A stretch of 39,110 nucleotides of DNA from Stenocarpella maydis. Lineage: Eukaryota > Ascomycota > Sordariomycetes > Diaporthales > Diaporthaceae. Position 1 is the stretch's first letter; each line of letters opens with the position of its first letter. The position numbers and the translations under genes were made by a program. This document shows positions 10,614 through 20,582 of the stretch, piece after piece. The DNA is taken from positions 1-39,110 of the forward strand of contig NQMI01000241.1 in assembly GCA_002270565.1 (NCBI GenBank), given 5' to 3'. The notes beneath the pieces are model-generated. The model was not told the DNA's origin. It saw nothing but the letters and a program-made list of their open reading frames with translations, and searched no databases.

Positions 10614-11019
10614 GCCGCCACGGGAAACCCCCCCCCCCTCTTTGCGGCACATCCAGCGAAAAGGTTTCGACGCCTTCCATGCCGATTCCCACACTACTAC
10701 CAGCGCAGGCTGGCTGGTGCTGGACAGGTTTCGGCTGGGCATCGTCGAGGACCACTCGCTCTGCCCCGGTGGTGCACGCCCGAAGGAAAATGCCCGAGCA
10801 GGCGAGTCATGACAAAACGAAATGCCGCCCCCCCCCCCTTCGTCGATCTGATTTGACTGCCTGGAGCTGAGGGAAGGCCCCGGACATGCTGTTGTCAGTC
10901 AGCCTGCAGCGGTACGGGCGTCCAGAGTCACAACAATGCCGTGCTCCCAAGGGTGCCCGCGCATCTGTGTGCATAGGCCCGAACCTTCTGGCGCGCGCAC
11001 AGTATTCGAAATCGAATAT

Positions 11020-11058
<39 letters not shown>

Positions 11059-11248
11059 TCGCCGCCCCCGGGGCCAGCCTCAGAAAGACCTACATGACAG
11101 AGGCCTCTGCCGCCGCCGCAGCGCAATGACCGCTCGGGCCTGACCTCGTCGTTGCTGAGAAGAGGGCCTCCACTGTCGACAAACTTCCCCGGGGGCTCGG
11201 CCTCAGGAACCCAGATTCGAAAACCTCGCCCGCGAGAGAAACCCCCGG
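10614..11248. other. GC-rich region upstream of the membrane-protein gene
   Basis: Two C-runs (near 10628-10638 and 10828-10838), a small palindrome (TATTCGA/TCGAATA, 11003-11018) and a GT microsatellite. No convincing coding frame. It is probably the promoter side of the gene starting at 11249. Confidence 0.5.
11028..11057. repeat. (GT)15 microsatellite
   Basis: Uninterrupted GT dinucleotides, about 30 bp. Confidence 0.95.
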
Positions 11249-12010
11249 ATGGCCGTCTCCGACCTCGGGATCGGCGCCGGCGGGCTCGCCCCGGGCCCTG
11301 CCGTCACGATAGTCGAGTGCTTCCTCGCCGTGGCCCTGTACAACGTCGTCGAGCTGAGCGCCATCCTCTACGGCTGCTTCCCCCGGCGGGCCGGCCTCTA
11401 CTTCTGGAGCCTCGCGGTGGCGACCTGGGGCGTCGCCGTCTACTCGGCCGGCTTCCTCACAAAGGACCTCGGCCTCATCCGGAACGGGTTCGTCTACGGC
11501 ACGCTCATCGTCGTCGGCTGGACGTGCATGGTGTCGGGCCAGTCGATGGTGCTCTTCAGCCGGATGCACCTGCTGGTCCGCGACCCGAGGATACTGAGGG
11601 CGACGCTGGCCTGCATAATCATCAACGCGGTCGTCGGGCACGTCCCCACCTCGGTCGTGCTCTACGGCTCGAACTCGCCGCACCCGGACCCGTGGGTGGG
11701 GCCCTTTTCCATCATGGAGCGGTTTCACGTCACCATCTTCTTCCTCCAGGAACTCGCCATATCGTCTATATATATCGTGGCCGCCACGAGGCTCCTCAGA
11801 CACAGGCCATGGCCGCCCTCCACCACCCCCCCGAGGGGCCCCGCCCCGGCGAGGCGGTTCCTCAGCCACCTCATCAAGATCAACGTCATCGTCGTCCTGC
11901 TGGACATCACGATACTGGCCCTGGAGTACGCAGGGCTGTACGTCATACAGGAATGTCTGTCATTTGGGATATATGTCGTTGATGCCTTTGTTGCTTGGAC
12001 ATATGAATGA
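11249..12010 (+). pseudogene. 3'-truncated fungal seven-helix membrane protein fused to GH63 duplicate
   Basis: Codons 1-234 (to 11952) read as an intronless multi-pass membrane protein. Helices lie at about 17-40, 48-68, 82-104, 119-141, 159-180 and 208-230. Signature stretches include LYNVVELSAILYG, GLYFWSLAVATWG, VSGQSMVLFSRMHLLVRD, HVTIFFLQELAISSIYI and KINVIVVLLDITILALEYAG. This pattern belongs to a widespread uncharacterised fungal integral-membrane family. At 11953 the sequence switches to the duplicate of GH63 exon 7, read in a different frame, adding 19 unrelated residues before TGA at 12008. The expected seventh helix and C-terminal tail are missing. Either a rearrangement broke the gene or the join is an assembly error. 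Function is unknown. Confidence 0.75.
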
Positions 12011-12638
12011 AACCCATCCACGTCTCCCGGCTGTCCTGGACCTGATTTCCGACTCACAAAAGGTCTTGTCGCCTTTCGGCCTACGGAGTCTCAGCGCCGC
12101 GGACGAAAAATACGGGACGGAGGAGGATTATTGGCGTGGCGCGGTTTGGATGCCGCTCAACGTACTCGCCGTTCTTCGCCTCCATGGTATGGGGAGCACT
12201 ACCTCCGAAGGGAAAAGAGCAAACGCTCTGGCTGCGAAGCTTAGGAAACAGCTCGTAAACACAGTCTATGATAGCTGGAAGTCGACTGGCTTCGTCTGGG
12301 AGCAGTATAATGACAAGACGGGCGCTGGGCAGAGAAGCAGGGCTTTTACGGGATGGACAGCTTGCGTTATCCTCTTGATGGGTCTCGAAGATGCTGCACC
12401 CTCCATGGCTGATTCGGACGCCCCAGGTGTGTTTTCTAACTGGCCGATACCGACACTTTCAATTTTTGTACTAATAGTGGGACTGGTGTTATTCAGGCGA
12501 AGAGTAACAGAGGCCTGTCGTCGGTGTTTAGGGCGTTGTCGATCGTGGTATTTGGAGAGGACTAGACAGGTGGAGGGCTACGAGGTCATAGACCTTGACG
12601 ATTTGCACGAGTCGGATACAGAAGAGAGGAGCAGATGA
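11953..12638 (+). pseudogene. Truncated GH63 C-terminal copy
   Basis: Encodes residues 617-843 of the GH63 protein in frame, including EEDYWRG and the C-terminal membrane helix. It lacks the catalytic SGLDDYPR region, any start and the six upstream exons. It has no promoter of its own and is out of frame with the membrane-protein gene it abuts, so it should be non-functional. Sequence identity with the parent is complete as far as read. Confidence 0.9.
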
Positions 12639-13529
12639 GCGATTTAATTCTTGTGTTCTAATGGATTTGAAATAAAACTTAACTATTTTTATTCTACATT
12701 ACTCGCTGGCGGGGCGAATCCAAAATCGGCATACTCGACCTCGACATACAAATTTCAATCATTATAAGTAACACATATGGGCTGAATTAATCCTCTGCTT
12801 GGTTATCTAGCCTATAGTCTAGTCGAATGATCTCAGGATCCGGGCTACAGGCATGCTAGCCTGTAGTCTGGTCGAATGGTCTCAGGATCCGGGCTGCTCG
12901 CATGTCCCGATACAGGGTGTCTTTGTGCGCCGGGCAAGTTTAAACGAGCTAATCCTCACTCAGAAAAGCTCATCTTGGGTTCACGCCCTCTCACCGTGAG
13001 CGCAGTAAAACTCTGACCTCACAACTATTCCAGACCTCGGGGCAGGTCAACTCGAGTGACGAATATTCAGGTAGGTAGCTGTGGTATGAGACAGCCTTGA
13101 CATCCAGCTGTCGGATCCAGGCTCCGCGATGAAAGTTGGATCAAGACACCGCACACTTCCATTCGGCTTACATTCTTTCGACAAACCTCTACATGCTGTC
13201 ATCAGCCTGCGGAAGATGTTCCCAATAACATGTAACGGGTCTGTAATTGTCAGAACCGTGTTCGTAATACGAATGCCTCCTCGCTGCGCTTATCCCTTGA
13301 CTGTTGTGCTTCCTTGGCTACTAATAAAAGCCCATCAGTCCCATTATATTTTATTAGGGGCAAAGAATGACATGAGCTAATACCCTAGATGTAATCCTGT
13401 TAGTTAAGCCGCTATAGGATATAGCTTAAAAAGCGCGGGCATTGTTGTCCACAGCAAAGACTATGTGCTGTGCTCAATTGAATGCAGTAGGGCTGATGGT
13501 AACGCGTTATAATATGTAATCAGAACCCT
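12639..13529. other. Non-coding duplicate of the GH63 3' flank
   Basis: Identical to 9295-10185. It holds the second copy of the 49-bp tandem repeat at 12807-12904. Confidence 0.7.
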
Positions 13530-13850
13530 GTGGTCATAACTCCTCGAGGCAAGAGCTTCCCATCCACATCCATCGCCAATGTCTCATCACAATCCCCCGA
13601 TCTTCCAGAAGCCTTCTGGCCTCAAAACTTGCGCGGGTATGTCGCACCATATGCAGATATCGCAAGGCCAGCATGCATAGCAGCCGCCAGTATCACCAAG
13701 GAGACAGCCACCAAGGGCGCAATCACCTATCCCGACGGCCGCCGCACCCCGCAATTCATTGCGCCATAGTCACAAGCCGACCGAAGCCAGGAACGCGCCA
13801 TCATCGACTCAATTCTAAACGAGACTGACAACGACCCGTTATTCAACTAG
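13530..13850 (+). pseudogene. Second copy of decayed C-terminal gene fragment
   Basis: Duplicate of 10186-10506, with the same internal TAG. Both copies carry the lesion, so it predates the duplication. Confidence 0.4.
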
Positions 13851-13955
13851 CCTGTTCGTGCGGTGATGTACAGCAGGTCAAGGGATGAATGAGGCCAATA
13901 TCGGATCCCGAGGTCCGCATGTTGGATCATCGGCTGGCTCGTGGCCAATATAAAC

Positions 13956-14004
13956 CTAGCTTACTTATACTTACTCGAGGTTTAGTAAGCTATAGTAAGC
14001 TTAG
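13956..14004. repeat. Imperfect AT-rich hairpin at the right end of the duplicate
   Basis: TAGCTTACTTATACTTACT pairs imperfectly with AGTAAGCTATAGTAAGCTTA across a short loop containing CTCGAGG. It starts at the base where copy 2 ends. It could be a small-transposon end or a fragile palindrome. Confidence 0.55.
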
Positions 14005-14835
14005 CGGAGCAGAACCTCTCATACGTCTCCGGCCGGTCACGCGATACGGACGCTGCAACTTTCGTAATGGTCTGAGACTGTTAGTTATGGCCTGCTCAGC
14101 CAGCTCTGTGACTAAGCAACAGATTCGTCGTATCAATCGTCAATCGTATGTCTTTTTTGCAACTCCGGGCTGGGCCTGGTGCACGTAGTACCGACACGGA
14201 CAAGCGGTCAGCTCAAGCTGTAAGGCGACAGATAGCCGGAAAGGCGCGCGGCAGAAGCCGGGCTGGAGGGTCCACGGCCGTCCTAGTGTACAGTGAGCTC
14301 CGGGGCGGCAGAGGTGCTGAACACGAGCCCTGTGCAGGGGCAACTCTCTCGAACGGTGAGAAACCCATGTCCTCTGCCTTGGTGAACTGCTGTAAGTCGG
14401 CCCACTCCAATAACACTTGGACCCGATCGACCGGGTCAAAACCTGCCGAGGCAAACCGGGGTTGTGTTAGAACTCAGAAGGCTCTCATGGAACACAACCG
14501 TGTCCGTCTTGTTGCCGTACGGTATGGGCCTGCACGTTGTTCCGTCCGCCTCTGTTCTTGGCCGGGTAGTTCTGTAATTCCGCTGCTGGACACAGCATAG
14601 CCTGCTTCCCTCTGGAGAATCCTCAGGGGGCGTTGCGCAGATCGCGGGCCGCCTTGGCTACTGATTCCCGGCGGGAGTCCATGCGTTCCCGTCACGCCAC
14701 TGACGACGTTTATGCATGTATTACTAGTACTAGACGTACTAGTGTACATAGTATGTAGTAGGGGTCGAAACGGAATGGGCTATTTTCAGAGTTCGACAAC
14801 TTATATGATACACTACACTACACTCTCACCGGGTT

Positions 14836-14858
14836 GGAGGCTCCAACTTGGAGCCTCC
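14836..14858. repeat. Perfect 10-bp hairpin
   Basis: GGAGGCTCCA, loop ACT, TGGAGCCTCC. It is stable on paper. The role is unknown and no adjacent gene end explains it. Confidence 0.6.
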
Positions 14859-16499
14859 CACCCAGTCCCCAGAAATCTGCACCCTCTCCAGACTCTCCGG
14901 TTTTCTCCCCAAGATCACTCATACGCTGGGTCAACCAGATGGCCAGACATGCCCCATAAACGGCCATGATCATCGGTGAGATGCCGACTCCTACCCAATC
15001 GGCCGCACTCTGGCGGATTTATGGAGACCAAGGCGCCCCACATGCTCCGATTTTCCGCCCAAGGAAGCTCGAGGGCCCCCAGATGGGACGCTTACCAGTC
15101 GTGCCACAACCCACCCATCTCCAGACTCCAGTGTCTCCCACTCCACGGGGAACTCTGTCGGATACAACGTCCCATCCCCTCGGTGCTGCCCTGCCTGGGG
15201 CCCTGCGCCCAGGCGCGTCTCGTGAAGGTGGCATGACCAAACCCTAGGCCGCAAGAGGAACGACCGTTGTTCGAGGTGCTCGTCGCCCAGGTGGCGCACC
15301 GCGGCTGCCTGACGGGTACATACAGACTTGTGGATGAAATCTCCTTTAGCTTTACTCTCACATGGGATCATCATCTGGGATAACGTACGGCGAGGGTGTC
15401 CTCCTTGTTCTCTTGCAGACCTCGTGTATATACCACGGGCCTGTATCAACTCGCGCAATGTCCATTGGTCCAAGGCAACCAACTGACCCGCGAGGGCCTG
15501 CCGTTGACTCGCTGGGATGTGGGCGGGAGGATTCCGCCACGGTAATAAATTGGCGATCCTGCATGTCAAGCATTGCCGGCCGGCTTGGCCAACGGATCCT
15601 CGTCAGGCGTGGGTGCGGTGAAGCTTTCTGGGCATCGAACGGCGTTTCTCTGGGCGCACAGCATGGCTCGTGTCTTTGAGCTGTCGCCTGTTCGATCAGC
15701 TGCCGGCGCAAAACCTAATCCACTGCAGTCCCAACGAGGACCGTCACACAGGGAGGAGCAGCCAGCAGCCACGCGGACCAGCATCTTGTCAGCTCTTCGC
15801 CAGGGTCCTACAAGGCGCTGTATACGGTGTGCGGACCAGGTACGGTACCCATCACGGCCAGGGAGCCTTGTTGGATCGTACCACGGCACGTTGCCTACGA
15901 AACAGGTCGCTCGCCTGAGAGGAGCCGGCAACCGGGAATGCCTGGCACGTCTCTCCATCCGCTCAACCTCGGCCGGACTGCCTTGCCTATCTATTCCTGT
16001 CGATCATCGATGAGAAACACAAGAGCCCACACACAGGTATGCTGCACGCGCGTGTTCCCCAGACAGCCCAGCAGCCCAGTCGGCCCTTTCTCCACGTTCC
16101 TGCGCTTGGATGACATGGATGGGCCCACCTGCGCCCCGTCGGCTTGTACTGTCTGTACATTTACTGGCCCAGCCATCTGGGACACATTCCAAGATGTGGT
16201 TACCTCGTCCTCTTAGCTGGCTCCGGCGCCACCCCAGTGCTGCCACCTCCCAGGTGGCATCCCACCCGGCCCCTGGGTAATCCCACCCTCTTCACCACCT
16301 CGTGACGTCGCCAGACTGTGCGGAGCCCCCAGGCGGAGCCCACCTCGCGTTTGCGACAGAGGCATCGTGGCCGCTGCATGGATTGGTCCCGGTCAAGGTT
16401 TCCCGAGGAAAGGATCCTCTCACCTGTTGTGTACGTAGTGCACTATATGCGGATCGACAACGAGGCTGCCTCGGATACAGTGAGCGCATGGTACACAAG

Positions 16500-16506
16500 T
16501 ATAAAA
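16500..16506 (+). promoter_or_regulatory. TATA box of the sugar transporter
   Basis: TATAAAA followed by GGG, 254 bases upstream of the ATG at 16760. CYCCRS strings such as CCCCGC near 16544 fit the CreA-type carbon-repressor consensus, but such short motifs occur by chance. Confidence 0.4.
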
Positions 16507-16759
16507 GGGAAACAACCTCCCGGTTCCTTCCCCTCTGTTGTCACCCCGCGGAATATTCGTTTGCCCCCTATGCCCCTGATTAAGGCCTTGGACTCTGCTC
16601 AAGTGTCGTGAGAGGTCGCCAGACACCGGACCTATCCACCAGAGGAATATCACCCGCTTCCTCTACAACACCGCACCGCATAGCGGTCTCAAAATCACGA
16701 ATAAGACCACATCCGAACTGATTCTGTCGCCCCCTCGCCCGAGGCAGGCATAAGACAAC

Positions 16760-18682
16760 ATGTACAAGATCGGGAACATCTACATTATTGCGGCCACCGC
16801 CGTCATTGCGGGGGCGCTCTTTGGGTTTGACATTTCTTCAATGAGCGCCATCATCTCGACGGAGCCTTACCTGTGCAGGTTCAACACCCTGGGCTTCGAC
16901 GAGGACGGGAAGTGCCGCGGCCCTTCGTCCGATGTGCAAGGCGGCATCACGGCTGCCATGCCCGGCGGCTCCTGGCTGGGAGCCCTTGCCTCTGGATTCC
17001 TCTCTGACAGCCTTGGCCGGAAGACGTCGATCCAGATTGGTTGTGTTATCTGGTGAGAAAGTTCCTGGCCGGCGTCGATGCAGTCGGCGCCGTCCCTTTC
17101 CCGCCGCCAGCTACTGACACTTTGGGCCACGTTAGGGTCATCGGCTCCACCCTCAGCTGTGCCGCCGTCGACATCCCCATGCTGATCGTCGGCCGTATCG
17201 TCAACGGCTTCTGCGTTGGGATCTGCTCTGCCCAGGTGCCCGTCTACATTTCCGAGATCGCGCCCCCCTCCAAGCGCGGCCGTGTCACCGCGCTGCAGCA
17301 ATGGGCCATCACCTGGGGCATTCTGATCATGTACTTGTAAGTCTTTGCCTACAACTCCCGGCCTGTTGACCTCAGTTGCAAGGGAAGCGATTAACACACC
17401 GCAGTATATGCTATGGGTGTTCTTTCATCAAGGGTGACGCGTCCTTCCGCGTTCCCTGGGGCCTACAGATGGTCCCGGCCATCCTCCTGGGCCTCGCCCT
17501 GTTCATCCTGCCCGAGTCTCCGAGGTGGCTGGCCAAGAAGGACCGCTGGGAGGAGACACACGAGGTCCTGACGCTTGTGCATGGCCACGGCGACCCGAAC
17601 AGCCCCTTCGTGGCGCGCGAGCTGGCAGAGATCCGGGAGGTTGTCGAGTTCGAGCGTGCCAATAGCGACGTGTCGTACATCGAGCTGTTCAAGCCCAAGA
17701 TGATCAACCGGACGCTCATCGGCCTCTTCACGCAGATCTGGTCGCAACTCACCGGTATGTTCACTTTGGATCGTATACCCTCATGTTCCCGGACATATTG
17801 GGCTGACATCTGTGCTCCTCAGGAATGAACGTTATGATGTACTGTGAGTACAAGAGCCCCTACTGCTGCAGTTCCCAAGCCCCTGTGCTTTGCACCATGC
17901 CGAAGCATGTAACTCCCAACCGCATAGCAGATGACTAACGCGTAGTAGACATCACCTATATCTTCGCCATGGCCGGCATTGGCAACGGCAACCTTGTGTC
18001 CTCGGGGATCAACTACGTGATTAATGTCGTCATGACTGTCCCCGCGCTCATCTGGCTCGACCACTGGGGCCGGCGCAAGCCCCTGCTCATCGGCGCCTTC
18101 TTCATGTGTCTCTGGCTCTGCGTCAACGCCGGTCTCTTCGCCGTATACTCGCGGCCTGCGCTGCCGGGCGAGTTCCCGTCCGACGCCGAGTCGATGGCCA
18201 TCTCCGGAGCCGCAGCCAAGGCCGTCATCGCGAGCACGTACCTCTTCGTCGCCTCGTACGCTCCCACCTGGGGCCCCGTGTCGTGGACATACCCCCCAGA
18301 GCTGTACCCGCTGCGCCTGCGGGGCAAGGCCGTGGCCCTGGCCACCAGCGGCAACTGGGCCTTCAACTTTGCCCTGGCCTACTTTGTGCCGCCCGCGTTC
18401 AAGAACATCACGTGGCGGACATATGTGCTGTTCGCCGTGTTCTGTTTCGCCATGTTCTGGCATGTCTTATTCATGTTCCCCGAGACTGCGAACAAGCCCC
18501 TTGAGGAGATCGAGGCCATCTTTGACGACACCAGGCCTGGCGCCATACCTTACATCGGCACTCCGGCTTGGAAGACGCACAACTCGCGCCACGAGACCGT
18601 GCTGAAGGAGAGGAATCAGCTGGGAGACGAGGAGAAGGTCGCATCTATGGGGCGGAATAGTGAGGTTGAGCACAAGGACTAG
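16760..18682 (+). CDS. MFS sugar (hexose) transporter
   Basis: Plasma-membrane monosaccharide transporter of the fungal sugar porter family, probably a proton symporter or facilitator. Five exons: 16760-17052, 17136-17336, 17405-17754, 17823-17843 and 17949-18682, giving 532 residues, normal for the family. Exon 4 is only 21 bp and encodes the core of the conserved QLTGMNVMMYY motif. Donors and acceptors are canonical, with branch sites such as CTGAC and CTAAC. Family motifs: LFGFD (20-24), DSLGRK (83-88), PVYISEIAPPSKRG (133-146), PESPRW (201-206), DHWGRRK, PPELYPLRLRG and FPETANKPLEEIE before a short charged C-terminal tail. About twelve hydrophobic segments are present. The substrate cannot be read from sequence. 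There are no adjacent catabolic genes. Confidence 0.93.
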
Positions 18683-19657
18683 AGGTCTAATTCTTGGGGG
18701 GGAAGGAGTGATAAGTTTGTGGATGTGCCCCTGGCGTTGAGTCCTATCGGGGGCGACCTGCTCTGCCACGTGGTGTGGGGAGGAGAGGAATACTTCACGA
18801 GTGATGACTGGGAGGATATTGATCTCGATGCTGAAGAAATGAGTGTCACCGCCGCGAGGCCATGGAAGGAGGAGCTCGGCTAGGCACATGGATGAGGGGA
18901 GGCCGAATTGGGTCAAGGATATAGTTGGATACTAATTTTGGATATAGCTGCCTTTACCTCTTGGGTACGAATAGTGTTACGTGCCATAGGGCAGCAGTTA
19001 GAAGGCGATAGGCAGGAACCGAGATGCTCTGTTAGGCAAGATGGCGAGGAGCTCGCTCGGGATTAGTGCGGATAGAACTTGTTTCCAAAACCCAACATGG
19101 CGAAGTTTTACCGATAGCGAGACTAGTACGGCAGGAGTATCATATAGCCCTTCTCAATGACATGAAGGCCCGCTGGAAGGATGCTGGAGAGATGACGTTG
19201 GGGACAGCCTGGGTTGATCCGTAGCTGATCCGTAGCCCTCATGGAATTCTGGATTAACAAAGAGCGGGTCAAACTCTCAGGGAAGACATACAACTGGCTG
19301 TGGGTCAGGCTGATGTGGCTGCTCATGAAGATAATACGAACAAGGTGGCAGACTATAAATAAGCGCATTTCAGTCCTAAAATGTGCCCAAAAACGTGCTA
19401 AAGCACGTGCTATGCAGATACCCGTCATGCAGCCCATTAAAACCACACCGAAAAAGATACTGTCAAATACTCTGAGAAATAGCAAGGCACTCTGGGCCAC
19501 AGAATTGTTTAGGTCCATTTAATCTGTATTTCGATTCAAAACGCCCCGATGGGGTATCGACAAGAAAGGTAGGCTGCACACTAGTTAAGGTTCATCTCGA
19601 GAAAGAAAGTTCTATATACATTTCAACAAAGTACGTTCTTCCAACTACCCATGTCCC
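18683..19657. other. Intergenic region downstream of the transporter
   Basis: No supported gene. A 93-codon plus frame (19241) and a 131-codon minus frame (19123-19518) overlap and have no recognised features. A small palindrome ACGTGCT-AA-AGCACGT lies near 19393-19408. Confidence 0.45.
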
Positions 19658-19897
19658 TTAATTACTAAGTCACATCTTATAACACACATCCCACAAACCA
19701 CAAGCCGGGTTCCGATGGCTTAGTTGCGGCGCCTAAAGATGTCACGAGCGTGACGGTGGGTCTTGGTGCAGGAACTCTGGTCGTCGTCATCGTCGGCGTA
19801 GTGGCCACCAGGTATGAGGCCTACCTCGTATACTTCAACGTTGTTTCATTGGTACAGGCACAGTGAAGGCGGTACCCGCATGGCGCAGAGCATCTAA
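19658..19897 (+). pseudogene. Possible two-exon remnant encoding a membrane helix
   Basis: One frame reads HPTNHKPGSDGLVAAPKDVT, then a strong hydrophobic run (GLGAGTLVVVIVGVVATR). It can be spliced through a 46-bp intron, 19812-19857 (donor GTATGA, acceptor TACAG), to a short basic tail ending at TAA 19895. A stop lies just upstream of the fragment, and no start or further exons are clear. It looks like the juxtamembrane end of a lost surface protein. This is inference. Confidence 0.25.
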
Positions 19898-20582
19898 CAG
19901 CCAACAAGACGGCCGAGGGGCCAATTAGACGCGTTGGCCCCCGGGTTGCAAATGGACCAACAATGTCATATGGCGGCCCGTCGTCCGGACCAGGCCAAGA
20001 GGGGCAGGTCCTAGAGAGCCTTATTGCAGTCAGTTCTTTAGGCGCCCCTTCCGCGACATTCCCGAATGCACGTGTTTATCTCTGGAGTCGAGGCCGCGTG
20101 CAAACGGCCAACTCATACCAACTTGCTGCTGCAGGTGCTGACCAGACTTCGAATAGCCTGCGGCGCAGCTGGGGGTTTAACCTCTCCTGTCCTCCCAACA
20201 GCGCGGCCCTGCCCTGTTCTGTAAATCCTTCTGTCCCTTTTACATCCAATCAACCGCACACGATCGTTATCATCACCTATTCCTCCTGCAGCCCCCAAGA
20301 CCTTTCAAAACTGGGCTTGCCGCTCCAACCGGTGAGACCACATCCCACAGCCTGAACGTGGGAACACATGATCCAAGGTGGGTTCTGAGTAACCCGAGTG
20401 CGGCTTAAGCCACTGCTCGAGGTTGGATATAAAATGGGAGTCATATGGCGCCTCAGGATGGTGGCAGAAAGAAAATCAGTTGAGAGTATCCGGTGAGAAT
20501 TTGTTTTTGTGTTTTCGACGTCTGAGTAACCTGAACTACCTGTCCATATGCATGCTTGCCGTGCATGCTTTGCTAAGAGACA
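19898..20582. other. Upstream region of the collagen-like gene
   Basis: Contains a 130-codon plus frame at 19963-20355 with no recognised motif, and the TATA box at 20428. It is probably promoter and leader DNA. Confidence 0.4.
20428..20434 (+). promoter_or_regulatory. TATA box of the collagen-like gene
   Basis: TATAAAA, 155 bases upstream of the ATG at 20583. It supports that start rather than an earlier exon. Confidence 0.4.

Larger units (their letters stand above)
11953..13956. repeat. 2,004-bp direct duplication, copy 2
   Basis: A second copy of 8609-10612 in the same orientation. No substitution was seen on reading, which means either a very recent event or an assembly duplicate. Its left end truncates the membrane-protein gene. 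Its right end continues without an N into the hairpin at 13957. Confidence 0.95.
14005..16759. other. Long intergenic region upstream of the sugar transporter
   Basis: Open frames up to 192 codons exist on both strands (for example 14991-15569 minus and 15573-16013 plus). They overlap one another, lack splice-consistent extensions and show no motif, so I leave them unannotated. Visible structures are palindromes at 14724-14744 and 14836-14858 and the transporter promoter near 16500. Confidence 0.5.

Noticed and set aside
11090..11869. 259-codon minus-strand frame opposite the membrane-protein gene
   Set aside because: It is an antisense shadow of a GC-rich gene with strong third-position bias. 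The plus frame shows clear membrane helices and family motifs.
14724..14744. Palindrome ACTAGTAC-TAGAC-GTACTAGT as a terminator or operator
   Set aside because: No gene end or promoter is adjacent, and short AT-rich palindromes are common by chance.
14991..15569. 192-codon open frame on the minus strand, and overlapping plus frames to 16013
   Set aside because: GC-rich DNA gives long chance frames. There is no motif, hydrophobic pattern or consistent splicing, and frames on both strands are equally open.
19123..19518. 131-codon minus-strand frame with a hydrophobic N-terminus
   Set aside because: It overlaps an equally long plus frame, has no homolog I recognise, and its remainder is not protein-like.
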